Source: Cupriavidus gilardii (GTDB lineage Bacteria > Pseudomonadota > Gammaproteobacteria > Burkholderiales > Burkholderiaceae). From it: a stretch of DNA of 64,000 bases. Location of the stretch: positions 62,001 through 126,000 of the forward strand of contig NZ_JABTYE010000016.1 in assembly GCF_013314895.1 (NCBI RefSeq), given 5' to 3'. Under the pieces are notes generated by a model that did not search any database, was not told where the DNA came from, and was given only the letters and a program-made list of their open reading frames with translations. Of this stretch, positions 10,242-21,601 are shown in pieces (position 1 is the first letter of the stretch; each line of letters opens with the position of its first letter). The position numbers and the translations under genes are program-made.

Positions 10242-12371
10242 ATGCTGCGGCAAATCGATGCTCATTGCATGACGAACCCGGCGTTCGTGCCGGCCGCGCC
10301 TGCCGGGCAAGCCGGGCCGGGCGGGCAGACGCGCGCCACATGGCACGAACTGACGACCGATCTGTTGCGGCACGTCGCAGGCTATCTCGACCATCGCCGC
10401 CTTTGCGGGATGGCGCGGGCCGACCGGCGCACGCGGGCGGCACTCGCGCCCATGATCCAGTCGGCAAGGATCGACTGGTGCATCGGCCGCGTGTCCAATC
10501 TGTCGACCTTGCAGGCCGCGCTGCGGGAAATCCATGAAGGCGCCATCCCGCCGAACGTCCGCGCCCGCCATATGGCCGCACTGGCAGAACGCCTCACGTC
10601 GATGCATCCGTTCGTGGCCGCCAGGGCGTGCGGTCTCATGACCGACTCGGTCGCGACGCTGCCGGCCGACTTGCGCCAGCGCCTGCTGTGCGCATTGCTG
10701 TCGTGCTGCGGCAAGTTGGCGCACCTGGCCACGCGCCAACGCATCGTCCACCACGTAGAGATGGCCTGGCACCTGCGCTCGCTGCAAGGACGGCTGTTGC
10801 AACTGGCGTGCGGACTGCCGGCGCCTCAGCAGGCTGCGGCGCTGCTCGCCCTTTGCACAGAATTTCCCCGGTTGACCCAGGAGGCGGCCGCCGCGTTGCC
10901 CGCATGCCTGCAGCGCGCCATGGCGGTGCCGGGCGCGCAGCATGCGCCGTTGATTGCGCCATTGATAACGGCGATGTGTTGGGCGGTACGTTCGCTCGGC
11001 AGGGCCCCGGTCGAGCTGCTGGCCACCGTGCAATCGGCCTACCCGGCATTGGCGCGGCAGGACGGCGCGGCCGCCATGGCGGAGCGCACTGCCGTGCTGT
11101 GTGCGGTGGCGGACGTAGCGGGCCCGGCGTGGCTGCATGCCGGCGACATCGACTTGTCGGCCCAGGTGCGGCAGTGGGTATGGGAGGCGCTGCGGGATCT
11201 GCCTGGCGAGAGCCGGCTTCGGGTGCTGAGCCGGGTTGCCGCGTGGAGCCATGCCGGATCGTCGCGCGAGCAAGTGCTGGAATGCAGCAACCGGCTGTGG
11301 ACCGAAGGGCAGAAGGCGTGTACCGATGCGGCGACGCGCGCCCATTGGCTCGCGATCGTCTACAAGGCGGCGCCCGGCGTCTGTGTGGCGCCGCGTCTGT
11401 GGGGCGACCTATGGGCAGAGGCGGTCAGGCTGGCACCGCCAGGATGCGCGGTCCTCATCGCGTCGCATGCTTCCTCGCTCGGCCTGCTGCCCCATGAGGC
11501 CAGGCGCGACGCCTGGTCCGGGCTGTTTCGGCATGCCGTCGACGTGCTGCCGATCGACCATCGCGCGGGGCCGCTGCAGGCACTGGCCGCCGCGCTGGCG
11601 GAATTGAGCGGACCCTTTCCCGATTCCCGCTGGGACGCGATGATCGACGCCGCCGCGGATTTGCCGCCGGCAGGGCGGGCACCGGTCCTGTACGAGTTCT
11701 GCGCCGCCTTTCCGGAGCAGTGCGAGCGCCACTGGGATCGCTATCTGCAGCTGCTGGCGCAACTGCCGCCCGATGCGCTGAACGGCGAGCTGCAACGGGC
11801 CTGCGATCAGCTGCGTCGGCTCACCGCGGCGATGGCGGCGCGCGCAGTGCCGCGCCTCGCCGCGTTGCTGCAACGCCTTCCCGCCGACCACCGCGAACAA
11901 CCGTGGCTGGCGCTTTGGCGGCTGGTCGGGGTGATCCTCGGCCCGGCCGACCGGACAGCGGCATGGGAGGCCTTGCTGCGGGCAATGGTCCCGTTGCCGC
12001 CGACGCTCGAGCAGAGGTGGCTGGTGGCAGCCGCGGCGATCGATCACGCGGATGCGTGCATGCTGTTGCTCGAGCGCGCCGCCGGCCTGCCGGCGGCCCG
12101 GCGCGCCAGCGTGCTGTCGGAACTGGCGCGTGGCTCGGTGGCGGGGCGCCCCAGGGAGACATGGCTGCCCATATGGCAGGCGCTGGTGGAGGCGGTACGG
12201 AGCTTGCCGCCGGCGTACCGCGGTTCGCCCCTGCACGCGCTCAGGGAATTGCAGATCGCGTTGTCGGAAGCGGATGGCGGGCCGTGGCGCGAGGCATTGG
12301 CGGCGCTGACCGCGCTGTATGAGGGGGTGCCGCCGATCGACCTGCCGCCGGCAACCGGCGCACCGTCATAG
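10242..12371 (+). CDS. F-box protein with helical repeats, candidate effector
   Basis: A 709-residue protein. Residues about 33-68 (TWHELTTDLLRHVAGYLD, then RRLCGMARADRRTRAAL) fit the F-box pattern by which eukaryotic SCF ubiquitin ligases bind Skp1; bacterial examples, such as the GALA proteins of Ralstonia, are secreted into plant cells. The remainder is alpha-helical with a loose 38-42-residue period marked by Trp and by LP or LPP before Arg (for example WDAMIDAAADLPPAGR, WEALLRAMVPLPP, WQALVEAVRSLPPAYR). No LRR is seen, unlike GALA, and the repeats recall helical-repeat type III effectors of the XopAD/SKWP kind. The start is fixed by AAGGAGG just upstream. It sits inside a core gene run and its stop overlaps DUF2905 by 6 nt. 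Host targeting is inference. Confidence 0.72.
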   Translation: MLRQIDAHCMTNPAFVPAAPAGQAGPGGQTRATWHELTTDLLRHVAGYLDHRRLCGMARADRRTRAALAPMIQSARIDWCIGRVSNLSTLQAALREIHEGAIPPNVRARHMAALAERLTSMHPFVAARACGLMTDSVATLPADLRQRLLCALLSCCGKLAHLATRQRIVHHVEMAWHLRSLQGRLLQLACGLPAPQQAAALLALCTEFPRLTQEAAAALPACLQRAMAVPGAQHAPLIAPLITAMCWAVRSLGRAPVELLATVQSAYPALARQDGAAAMAERTAVLCAVADVAGPAWLHAGDIDLSAQVRQWVWEALRDLPGESRLRVLSRVAAWSHAGSSREQVLECSNRLWTEGQKACTDAATRAHWLAIVYKAAPGVCVAPRLWGDLWAEAVRLAPPGCAVLIASHASSLGLLPHEARRDAWSGLFRHAVDVLPIDHRAGPLQALAAALAELSGPFPDSRWDAMIDAAADLPPAGRAPVLYEFCAAFPEQCERHWDRYLQLLAQLPPDALNGELQRACDQLRRLTAAMAARAVPRLAALLQRLPADHREQPWLALWRLVGVILGPADRTAAWEALLRAMVPLPPTLEQRWLVAAAAIDHADACMLLLERAAGLPAARRASVLSELARGSVAGRPRETWLPIWQALVEAVRSLPPAYRGSPLHALRELQIALSEADGGPWREALAALTALYEGVPPIDLPPATGAPS

Positions 12372-12560
12372 CAGCCGGCCGACCACCAGCGCGATCAGCG
12401 ACAGCAACACCGTCGACGCGAACGGCAGCACCCACTCGCGGCCGAACAGCCGGAAACGCACGTCGCCCGGCAGGCGGCCCAGTCCGATCTTTTGCAGCCA
12501 CGGCAGCGCGGACGACAGGATGATCACGGAAAGGAAGATGGTCAGTGTCCAGCGCAGCAT
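12366..12560 (-). CDS. DUF2905 family small membrane protein
   Basis: A 64-residue inner-membrane protein with two hydrophobic helices (TIFLSVIILSSALPWL and ASTVLLSLIALVVGRLL) around a short polar loop, IGLGRLPGDVRFRLFGREW. GRLPGDVRF is the characteristic motif of DUF2905. Function is unknown. The gene precedes the MidA-like methyltransferase on the same strand in reverse order (14 nt apart) as in many Burkholderiales, and its 3' end overlaps that of the F-box gene. Confidence 0.85.
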   Translation of the reverse strand: MLRWTLTIFLSVIILSSALPWLQKIGLGRLPGDVRFRLFGREWVLPFASTVLLSLIALVVGRLL

Positions 12561-12574
12561 CGTGGGTTCCGTGG

Positions 12575-13771
12575 CTACAGGGTGTGGCTGCGGTCGCCCG
12601 CGGCAAAGCCGATCGGCACGCTGTCGCCCAGGCCGCGCGTCAGCGCGATGGCCTTGAACAGCTCGCCCATTTCGGCTTCGGACAGCAGCTTCTGCACCGC
12701 ATTGGCGGCCGGCAGGAAGCTGCGCGGATCGTTCGGGTCCAGCGACATCAGCAGTTCGGTGATGCCGGTATTCATCAGCAGGCGGGCCTGCGAGGCAAAG
12801 CCCGCGACTTCGAGGCCGGCGTCCACCGCGGCCTGCGCGATGCCGCTGAAGTTCACGTGGGCAGTGATGTCCTGCAGCCCCGGATAGAGAAACGGATCGG
12901 GGTGGGCGTGATGGCGGTAGTGGCACATCAGCGTGCCGCCGGTGCGCTGCGGGTGGTAGTACTCGCTGGCCGGAAAGCCGTAGTCGATCAGCAGGGCCGC
13001 GCCGCGCGACAGCATCGCGCCGACCGAGCGGACGAAGCCCTCGGCCTCGGCATGGGTTTCGGTGACAAGGTCATGTTCGCCAGGAATCGCCGCGACGACT
13101 GCGGGAATGTCGGAGGGATCGAGCTTTCTGTCGGCGAAGCGGAACCGGGCATCCGTCCCGTGCTCGGCGCCCTCGGCCCGTGCCACGCCGCGCTCATGCC
13201 AGACGCCGCCGACCCGGGCGTACAGCCGCACCGGCATCGCATCGAGGACCTCGTTGCCGATCGCCACGCCTTCGAAGCGGGCGGGCAGGGCGTCGAGCCA
13301 CCGCACGCGTGCGGCCAGATGCGGGGCCCGCTCGGCCAGCGTGGCCTGTTGCCGGGCACGCAGTTCGCCGGACAATTCGACGATCCAGTAGCTGGAGGGC
13401 AGGCGGCCTTCGGTTTCGAGCGCGAGCAGCAGGTCCGCTGCCAGCCGGCCGGTGCCGGCGCCGAACTCCATCACCTCGTCCAGGCCGAGCTCGAGCCATT
13501 GGGCGACCTGGCGGGCCAGCGTGCGCGCGAAGAACGGTGTCAGTTCAGGTGCGGTGATGAAGTCGCTGCCGTCGCGCACGTCGCGGCCGAACTTGGCCGC
13601 GCCGCCGCTGTAGTACCCGAGCCCGGGCGTGTAGAGCGCCATCGCCATATAGCGGTCGAAGCCGAGCCAGCCTTGCGCGGCGTCGATCGCCCCGCCGATG
13701 CGCGTGGCCAATGCCGTGGAGGCATCGAGCGCGTCCGCGGAGGGAAGGGGTAAACTACCGGTTTTCTGCAT
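12575..13771 (-). CDS. SAM-dependent methyltransferase, MidA/NDUFAF7 family
   Basis: A 398-residue class I methyltransferase related to MidA and NDUFAF7, which in mitochondria dimethylates an Arg of a complex I subunit. Seen here are the family start region (GFDRYMAMALYTPGLGYYSGG), the SAM-binding loop VMEFGAGTGRLAADLL, IGNEVLDAMPV and the C-terminal IDYGFPASEYYHPQRTGGTL region. The target in bacteria is unproven. The NDUFA9-like gene 6 kb away belongs to the same respiratory-accessory theme, which is suggestive only. The start ATG lies 15 nt from the divergent pteridine reductase start, so both promoters must overlap the opposing gene. Confidence 0.92.
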   Translation of the reverse strand: MQKTGSLPLPSADALDASTALATRIGGAIDAAQGWLGFDRYMAMALYTPGLGYYSGGAAKFGRDVRDGSDFITAPELTPFFARTLARQVAQWLELGLDEVMEFGAGTGRLAADLLLALETEGRLPSSYWIVELSGELRARQQATLAERAPHLAARVRWLDALPARFEGVAIGNEVLDAMPVRLYARVGGVWHERGVARAEGAEHGTDARFRFADRKLDPSDIPAVVAAIPGEHDLVTETHAEAEGFVRSVGAMLSRGAALLIDYGFPASEYYHPQRTGGTLMCHYRHHAHPDPFLYPGLQDITAHVNFSGIAQAAVDAGLEVAGFASQARLLMNTGITELLMSLDPNDPRSFLPAANAVQKLLSEAEMGELFKAIALTRGLGDSVPIGFAAGDRSHTL

Positions 13772-13786
13772 CCCGCGATTGTAGCA

Positions 13787-14650
13787 ATGCCAGATTTCAC
13801 TTCTGCTGCCGCTCCTTCCAGCGCTGCCTCGGCAGTTGGCTCCACCGCTGCCGCCGCCGCGTCCGCCTCGTCGACGCAGGCCGCCGCGCCCGACAGCCGC
13901 GGTATTGCACTGGTGACGGGCGGCGCCCGCCGCATCGGCCGGGCCATCGCGCTGGAGCTGGCGGCGCGCGGCTGGGATATCGCGGTGCACTGCCATCGCT
14001 CGCGCGAGGAGGCCGAGGAGGTCGCCGGACAGATCCGCGCCCTCGGCCGCCGCGCCGCGGTGCTGCAGGCCGACCTCGCCGACGAGGCCGCCACCGGGGG
14101 GCTGATCGCCGCCTGCACCGCCGCGCTCGGCACGCCGACCTGCCTGGTCAACAACGCCTCGCTGTTCCAGTACGACGTCGCCACCAGCTTCTCCTACGGC
14201 TCGCTCGACACCCATATGCGCACCAATGTCGCTGCGCCGCTGCTGCTGTCGCGCGAGCTGCACCGGGCGCTGCCGGACGATGCGCGCGGCGTGGTGATCA
14301 ACCTGCTGGACCAGAAGCTGGACAATCTGAACCCGGACTTCCTGTCGTACACGCTGTCGAAGGCCGCGTTGCAGACCGCCACCATGCAGCTGGCCCAGGC
14401 GCTGGCGCCGCGCCTGCGCGTGGTCGGCGTGGCGCCAGGCATCACGCTGGTGTCGGGCGACCAATCCGGCGGCGGTTTCAAGCGCGCCCACCGGATGACG
14501 CCGCTGGGCCAGTCCTCGACGCCGGACGATATCGCGCAGGCCGTGGCCTATCTCGCCGAGGCCCGCGCGGTTACCGGCACCACGCTGTATGTCGACGGCG
14601 GCCAGCACCTGATGCCGCTGGCGCGCGACGTGATGTTCCTGACCGAATGA
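13787..14650 (+). CDS. Pteridine reductase-like SDR (FolM-type)
   Basis: Short-chain dehydrogenase of 287 residues, probably reducing dihydropterin or dihydrofolate-type substrates with NADPH. TGGARRIG at residues 44-51 is the pteridine-reductase variant of the cofactor loop, since the Arg suits NADPH. NNAS and Tyr188-x3-Lys192 (SYTLSKAAL) complete the active site. The first 36 residues are an Ala/Ser-rich extension absent from typical SDRs. It may be disordered, or the true start may lie further in at a non-ATG codon. folB follows 86 nt downstream, which fits a pterin/folate role. Confidence 0.88.
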   Translation: MPDFTSAAAPSSAASAVGSTAAAAASASSTQAAAPDSRGIALVTGGARRIGRAIALELAARGWDIAVHCHRSREEAEEVAGQIRALGRRAAVLQADLADEAATGGLIAACTAALGTPTCLVNNASLFQYDVATSFSYGSLDTHMRTNVAAPLLLSRELHRALPDDARGVVINLLDQKLDNLNPDFLSYTLSKAALQTATMQLAQALAPRLRVVGVAPGITLVSGDQSGGGFKRAHRMTPLGQSSTPDDIAQAVAYLAEARAVTGTTLYVDGGQHLMPLARDVMFLTE

Positions 14651-14736
14651 CTTCCCTGGAGCCGGCGCCGCCTGTACCATCGGCGGCCCTTGCCGGTTCC
14701 CGGCTCCCTTCTCTCCGCCCTCTCCCTCACGCCGCC

Positions 14737-15132
14737 ATGTCCGCCGCTCTTTCCCATCCCAGCCTGCAAGACTGCCGCCGCATGTTCCTGCGCAACTACG
14801 AAGTGCAGATCAACATCGGCGTGCACGAGTTCGAGAAGAAGGGCGAACAGCGCGTGCTGATCAATATCGACCTGTACGTGCCGCTGGCGGAAAGCACGCC
14901 GCACGACGACAAGCTGCACGAGGTCGTCGACTACGACTTCATGCGCAATACCGTGGCCGAGCGCATGGCGCTGGGCCACGTCCATCTGCAGGAAACGTTG
15001 TGCGACGACGTCGCCCGGGCCATGCTGCGCCATCCCAAGGTGCGCGCGGTGCGGGTGTCGACCGAGAAGCCGGATGTGTATCCGGACTGCGAGTCGGTGG
15101 GGGTCGAGGTGTTTCATATCAAGGCGGCGTAA
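14737..15132 (+). CDS. folB: Dihydroneopterin aldolase
   Basis: Cleaves 7,8-dihydroneopterin to 6-hydroxymethyl-dihydropterin and glycolaldehyde in folate synthesis. The 131-residue protein matches FolB in length and in motifs: NYEVQINIGVHEFEKKGEQRV, then VVDYDFMRN, then LQETLCDDVA and VSTEKPDVYPDCESVGVEV near the C-terminus, where Glu and Lys line the pterin pocket. It forms a ring-shaped oligomer in known cases. It lies after the pteridine reductase-like gene on the same strand and is probably in one transcript with it. Confidence 0.95.
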   Translation: MSAALSHPSLQDCRRMFLRNYEVQINIGVHEFEKKGEQRVLINIDLYVPLAESTPHDDKLHEVVDYDFMRNTVAERMALGHVHLQETLCDDVARAMLRHPKVRAVRVSTEKPDVYPDCESVGVEVFHIKAA

Positions 15133-15253
15133 GCCCCGACGATGCGGCCCGATATATACGGGCTCTCGAAACGAGGGGGGTTGTCCTATTGCTCTCCGGC
15201 GTCTTTCCCCTATCATTTGCCGAGAAGTCCCACTCTTAGCAGATTGGTGAGCC

Positions 15254-15544
15254 ATGCGACCCTCGAAGGCATTTCAAGCGCATCGCGCTGCGATCCGAAA
15301 CATCATCGAGAGCCATCACGGCTCCAACCCTCGGGTGTTTGGCAGCGTGCTGCATGGATCGGATACGGCGGCAAGCGATCTCGATATCCTGATCGACCCT
15401 ACGCCGGAGACCAGCCTGCTCGATATTGGGGCCATGCGGCTCGCGTTGCGTCGCCTGCTGGGCGTCCCCGTAGACGTCGTGACGCCCAACGCCTTGCCGG
15501 AGCAGTTTCGAGATGAGGTCGTCAATGAAGCGGTCCCGGTATGA
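15254..15544 (+). CDS. MNT-type nucleotidyltransferase antitoxin
   Basis: A 96-residue minimal nucleotidyltransferase. The signature is GSV at residues 30-32, then SDLDILID with Asp42 and Asp44 as metal ligands, giving the GSx(8-10)DxD pattern. Such MNT proteins pair with HEPN RNases and in characterised cases neutralise them by AMPylating a Tyr near the HEPN site. Its stop overlaps the HEPN start (ATGA at 15541-15544), the usual coupling. The pair is inserted between folB and ttcA, which are commonly close in related genomes, and looks like an acquired module. Confidence 0.88.
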   Translation: MRPSKAFQAHRAAIRNIIESHHGSNPRVFGSVLHGSDTAASDLDILIDPTPETSLLDIGAMRLALRRLLGVPVDVVTPNALPEQFRDEVVNEAVPV

Positions 15545-15928
15545 GCCGAGACCGGCGCAGGCTGATTGATTACCTTGGCCATATGCTCGAGGCGGTGCAG
15601 CAGGCAGGCTCGTATGTCGTTGGCATGGACGAGTCGGAGTTTCTGCGCAATCGCCTGGTGCAGGATGCCGTAATCCGGAATATCGAAATCGTTGGCGAAA
15701 GCGAGCCGCAACATTGAGCGTCATTACCCGGAATATGTCCGGGAGAATCCGGATGTTCCTTTCTCCGCGGCATACGAAATGCGAAACGTGCTTGCGCACG
15801 GCTATTTCAAGGTAGATCTTCAAGCGGTATGGCTGACGGTGAAACGCGATCTCCCGGCGATCGCTGCGCAGATCACTCCATTGCTCGCGGCGCTTCGCCA
15901 GCAAGAAGGGGCTGAACCAACCGCCTAG
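15541..15928 (+). pseudogene. HEPN RNase toxin gene with a +1 frameshift
   Basis: Read in one frame from the ATG at 15541 the product stops after about 58 residues (..NIEIVGESEPQH). Shifting frame at the AAA run 15698-15700 restores a continuous 128-residue HEPN protein ending at 15928. The total span of 388 nt is one more than a multiple of 3, as expected for one extra base. The restored C-terminal half carries RNVLAHGY with Arg81 and His86 of the Rx4-6H RNase motif, and the N-terminus fits the DUF86/HEPN fold. Either the toxin is inactivated in nature or the base is a sequencing error. A later ATG at 15692 opens only the C-terminal half. Confidence 0.82.
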
Positions 15929-16046
15929 GCCTGTCCGTCCCCCGGAGGTGCCGCTCCCATCCCCGGCCCCTTCCCCTGATACCCGCTAGAATGGCGTTCT
16001 TTGCCGTAGGGCCGGCGCGCGCAGTGCCGGCGAGAGCTATTCCGCC

Positions 16047-17027
16047 ATGACCGAAACCACCCACTCCAGGAACTTCTACCGCCTCGAGACCTATCTGCAA
16101 TCGCAGACGGGCCGTGCGATCGGCGACTTCAAGATGATCGAGGACGGCGATACGGTGCTGGTCTGCCTGTCGGGCGGCAAGGACTCGTACACGATGCTGT
16201 CGGTGCTGATGGCGCTGCAGAAGCGGGCGCCGATCGACTTCAAGCTGATCGCGATGAATCTCGATCAGAAGCAGCCGGGCTTCCCCGAGGACGTGCTGCC
16301 GCGCTATCTGGACGGTATCGGCGTGCAGTACGTGATCGTCGAGGCCGACACCTATTCGATCGTCAAGGAGAAGGTGCCCGAGGGCAAGACCACCTGCTCG
16401 CTGTGTTCGCGGCTGCGCCGTGGCGTGATCTACCGCACCGCGAAGGAACTGGGCGCCAACAAGATCGCGCTGGGCCACCATCGCGACGACATCGTCCAGA
16501 CCTTCTTCCTGAACATGTTCTTCGGCGGCAAGATGAAGGCGATGCCGCCGAAGCTGGCCACCGACGACGGCCAGCACATCGTGATCCGCCCGCTGGCGTA
16601 TTGCTCGGAGAAGGACATCGCCGCCTATGCGCGCGCGATGGCATTCCCGATCATCCCCTGCAATCTGTGCGGCTCGCAGGAGAACCTGCAGCGCAAGAAG
16701 GTCAAGGAGATGCTGCTCGAGTGGGAGCGGCAGAATCCGGGCCGCATCGACAATATCTTTTCGGCGCTGAAGAACGTGGTGCCGTCGCACCTGGCCGATA
16801 CCGAGCTGTTCGACTTCAACGGTCTGGCGACCGGGCTGGCGAAGGTCGACGAGGCCTCGCTGTTCGGCGATTCGACCTTTTCGCAGCAGCCGCTGGTGTT
16901 CGCCGGCGGCAGCGCCGAGAACCGGATGGAGTTCGTCCGCTTCGAGAAGCCGTCGGCGCGCGAGGCCCGGCCCGAGCGCGCTGCCGAGGCGGGGGCCGCC
17001 GCCGCAGCGGCGTCGGCCGCGGAATAA
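16047..17027 (+). CDS. ttcA: tRNA 2-thiocytidine(32) synthetase
   Basis: Thiolates C32 of certain tRNAs using ATP and a [4Fe-4S] cluster. The 326-residue protein has the PP-loop SGGKDS at residues 42-47, and two CxxC pairs, CSLC (117-120) and CNLC (205-208), which supply the cluster ligands. [16 protein letters not shown] matches the family. The C-terminus adds an Ala/Glu-rich tail of about 25 residues. An upstream GCTAGAATGG (about 15984-15993) looks like a -10 element. The gene converges with the DUF6279 gene across a short hairpin. Confidence 0.96.
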   Translation: MTETTHSRNFYRLETYLQSQTGRAIGDFKMIEDGDTVLVCLSGGKDSYTMLSVLMALQKRAPIDFKLIAMNLDQKQPGFPEDVLPRYLDGIGVQYVIVEADTYSIVKEKVPEGKTTCSLCSRLRRGVIYRTAKELGANKIALGHHRDDIVQTFFLNMFFGGKMKAMPPKLATDDGQHIVIRPLAYCSEKDIAAYARAMAFPIIPCNLCGSQENLQRKKVKEMLLEWERQNPGRIDNIFSALKNVVPSHLADTELFDFNGLATGLAKVDEASLFGDSTFSQQPLVFAGGSAENRMEFVRFEKPSAREARPERAAEAGAAAAAASAAE

Positions 17028-17030
17028 AGC

Positions 17031-17048
17031 CGGGCGCCCGAGCGCCCG
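17031..17048. terminator. Hairpin between convergent ttcA and DUF6279 genes
   Basis: CGGGCGC (17031-17037) pairs perfectly with GCGCCCG (17042-17048) around a 4-nt loop, CCGA. Only a short T run follows (TTT at 17051-17053). It lies in the 37-nt gap between two convergent stops, so it may serve both. Confidence 0.55.
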
Positions 17049-17064
17049 CGTTTCCCCTCCTGCT

Positions 17065-18006
17065 TCAGCTCGCCGCGCGCGACGGCACCGTGGCCGGCTG
17101 CCGCGGTGCCTCGCGCATCAGCGACTGCGTATCCTCGATCCACTTCTGGAAGCGCTCGACCGCGTGGCGCTTCTGCTCCGGCGTCGTCATGTTGGCGATC
17201 TGCGCCGCCACCGACAGTCCCGCCTCGGTATTGGCCTCGTAGCTGACGCGGCGCTCGCGTGTCGGCGGCGCCTGCCACTGGTCGCCGAAGCGCTGCAGCA
17301 GTGCGATCACGCGGGCCTTGGGCGGATGCTCCGCCTGGACCTGCCGGACCAGCGCCATCCATGCCTGCTGGCGCTTGACCCGTTCGGCGAAGCGCGCTTC
17401 GGCGTTGTCGACCACCGGACCGAGCGCCGTGCGGATGGCGTCCTGCTGCTCACGGGAGAAGCGCCCGTAGATCAGCGTGGCCCACTCCATCACCTTGTCG
17501 TAGCGGGCTTCCAGCCGATCTTCCCGGCTGCCGCGCAGGAATTTCTTCCGGTACTTCTCGTTGCCGTCGGCGAACTTGCGCTCCATCCGCTTGATCTGCT
17601 CGGGCGTCAGCGTCAACAGCAGATCGGCGACATCGGGTATCGCATGGTCGAAGGCCACGCGCGCCATGCGCTGCGTGTCGTCGCGCACGCGTTCGAGCTG
17701 GGCCTCGGTCACCGGTCCCTGGACCTCGCTCTTGGCGCGTTGCAGCAAGGCGGCGATCTCGGGCAGCTGCTCGCGCCGATGCCAGGCGAAGAAGCGGGCG
17801 ATGGCGTCGCGCGTCTGCGGTTCCTGGTCATCGGAGACGTCGACATAGTTGTCGATCCACCAGTAGGCAAGGTGGTCGCCCTGCTGATAGCCCAGCTTCA
17901 TCGCATTGCAGGCGGTCAGCAACACCAGCATCCCCGCCGCGATCAGTTCGCGCCACCGCACATTGTGAATTTGCGCAACAGCCGGCAAGCGGCGGATACC
18001 CCCCAT
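17065..18006 (-). CDS. DUF6279 family lipoprotein
   Basis: A 313-residue predicted lipoprotein. The N-terminus has Arg-containing sequence, a hydrophobic stretch and a lipobox LLTAC with Cys33 when counted from the ATG at 18006. The downstream NAMKLGYQQGDHLAYWWIDNYVDV fits the DUF6279 family. The rest is helical and charged. Function is unknown. The start is uncertain: no good ribosome-binding site precedes 18006, and an internal ATG at 17931 would leave too short a signal peptide. It is divergent from glmU. Confidence 0.75.
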   Translation of the reverse strand: MGGIRRLPAVAQIHNVRWRELIAAGMLVLLTACNAMKLGYQQGDHLAYWWIDNYVDVSDDQEPQTRDAIARFFAWHRREQLPEIAALLQRAKSEVQGPVTEAQLERVRDDTQRMARVAFDHAIPDVADLLLTLTPEQIKRMERKFADGNEKYRKKFLRGSREDRLEARYDKVMEWATLIYGRFSREQQDAIRTALGPVVDNAEARFAERVKRQQAWMALVRQVQAEHPPKARVIALLQRFGDQWQAPPTRERRVSYEANTEAGLSVAAQIANMTTPEQKRHAVERFQKWIEDTQSLMREAPRQPATVPSRAAS

Positions 18007-18251
18007 GCTAGAATCGCCGGACGCGCTGACGGCCGCTGGCCGCCGCCCGCCGAGCCAGCTCTGGCAACGGTTTGCGGGCGATGGCGAGGTGCCGGCGACG
18101 GCTTCCGCACGAGCCCGTCCATGGCGGGATGAGGCCGATGACCGGCCCATCGCCAGCCAGTTGCGCCAGCGCCCGGCTGTCACGTCGGGGCTGGTCGCGC
18201 GTCTTTCCGATCCGGATGTCAATTCGGGCGCACTCACTTAGGAACCTCCTC

Positions 18252-19625
18252 GTGAACATCGTCATTCTCGCCGCCGGCATGGGCAAACGGATGCATTCCG
18301 ATTTGCCGAAGGTGCTGCATCCGCTGGCCGGCCGGCCGCTGCTTGCTCATGTGATCGATACCGCGCGTACATTGTCGCCGACGCGGCTGGTGGTGGTCGT
18401 GGGCCATGGCGCCGAGCGGGTCCAGGCGGCGGTCGCGGCGCCGGATGTCGCCTTCGCGCTGCAGGCGCAGCAGCTGGGAACCGGCCATGCGGTGATGCAG
18501 GCGCTGCCGCTGCTCGATCCGGCCCAGCCCACGCTGGTGCTGTACGGCGACGTGCCGCTGACCCGAGCGGACACGCTGGCCCGTCTGGTGGAAGCCGCCG
18601 GGCAGGACCGTTTCGGCATCCTGACCGTCGAGATGGACGATCCGACCGGCTACGGCCGCATCGTGCGCGACGCCGCCGGCAGCATCGCCCGCATCGTCGA
18701 GCAGAAGGACGCCAGCGACGCCGAGCGCGCGATCCGCGAGATCAATACCGGCATCGTGGTCTGCCCGACCGCGAAGCTGACCGAATGGCTGTCCACGCTG
18801 CGCAACGACAACGCGCAAGGTGAGTACTACCTCACCGATACCGTCGAGCGCGCCGTCGCCGATGGCGTCGAGGTCGTGTCCGCCCAGCCGGGCGCGCTGT
18901 GGGAGACGCTGGGCGTCAACAGCAAGGTGCAACTGGCCGAACTGGAGCGGCTGCACCAGCGCAACCTGGCGATGCGCCTGCTCGAAGCCGGCGTGACCGT
19001 GCTCGATCCGGCCCGGATCGATATCCGGGGCGAACTGACATGTGGCCGAGACGTCACGATCGACGTGGGGTGCGTGTTCGAAGGACGGGTTCACCTGGAA
19101 GACGGCGTGCAGATCGGTCCTCACTGTGTGATCCGCGATAGTCGCATCGGTTCCGGCGCACGTGTGCTGGCCTTCTGCCATCTGGAGCAGGCGCAGGTCG
19201 GCGCGGACGGCAGGATCGGGCCCTATGCCCGTCTGCGTCCCGGCACCGAGCTGGCCGAGGACGTCCATATCGGCAACTTCGTCGAGGTCAAGAACAGCCA
19301 GATCGCCGCGCACAGCAAGGCCAACCATCTGGCTTACGTCGGCGACGCCACGGTGGGCTCGCGCGTCAATATCGGCGCCGGCACCATCACCTGCAACTAC
19401 GACGGCGTCAACAAGCACCGCACGGTGATCGAGGACGACGTCTTCATCGGCTCGGACTCGCAACTGGTGGCGCCGGTCACGGTGCGACGGGGCGCCACGC
19501 TGGGCGCCGGCACCACGCTGACCAAGGAAGCCCCGGCCGACCAGCTGACGCTGTCGCGCGCCAAGCAGATGACCATCCCCAGCTGGCAGCGTCCGGTCAA
19601 GCAGCCCAAGCAGGGCACGAAGTAA
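18252..19625 (+). CDS. glmU: Bifunctional GlmU (GlcN-1-P acetyltransferase / uridylyltransferase)
   Basis: Makes UDP-GlcNAc from glucosamine-1-phosphate by acetylation and then uridylation, for peptidoglycan and LPS. The N-terminal pyrophosphorylase domain carries [20 protein letters not shown]; the C-terminal half is a left-handed beta helix of hexapeptide repeats with NFVEVKNS and [13 protein letters not shown] motifs. The 457-residue length is standard. The start is a GTG with AGGA 8 nt upstream that opens the conserved NIVILAAG. A longer ORF from 18072 is rejected because it adds unrelated sequence. glmS lies 122 nt downstream in pathway order. Confidence 0.96.
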   Translation: MNIVILAAGMGKRMHSDLPKVLHPLAGRPLLAHVIDTARTLSPTRLVVVVGHGAERVQAAVAAPDVAFALQAQQLGTGHAVMQALPLLDPAQPTLVLYGDVPLTRADTLARLVEAAGQDRFGILTVEMDDPTGYGRIVRDAAGSIARIVEQKDASDAERAIREINTGIVVCPTAKLTEWLSTLRNDNAQGEYYLTDTVERAVADGVEVVSAQPGALWETLGVNSKVQLAELERLHQRNLAMRLLEAGVTVLDPARIDIRGELTCGRDVTIDVGCVFEGRVHLEDGVQIGPHCVIRDSRIGSGARVLAFCHLEQAQVGADGRIGPYARLRPGTELAEDVHIGNFVEVKNSQIAAHSKANHLAYVGDATVGSRVNIGAGTITCNYDGVNKHRTVIEDDVFIGSDSQLVAPVTVRRGATLGAGTTLTKEAPADQLTLSRAKQMTIPSWQRPVKQPKQGTK

Positions 19626-19747
19626 GATAGGCGCACCGCGCTGGCCGGCGCGCAAGGCCTGGGCGGGCGGCATAAGCGCCCGGCATCCAGACATCGAACA
19701 AAGCATCAACGCAGGCGGTCACGAGCCGCTGCACCAGGGAGAGCAAC

Positions 19748-21586
<1,839 letters not shown>

Positions 21587-21601
21587 GCGGACGGTCCCGG
21601 A

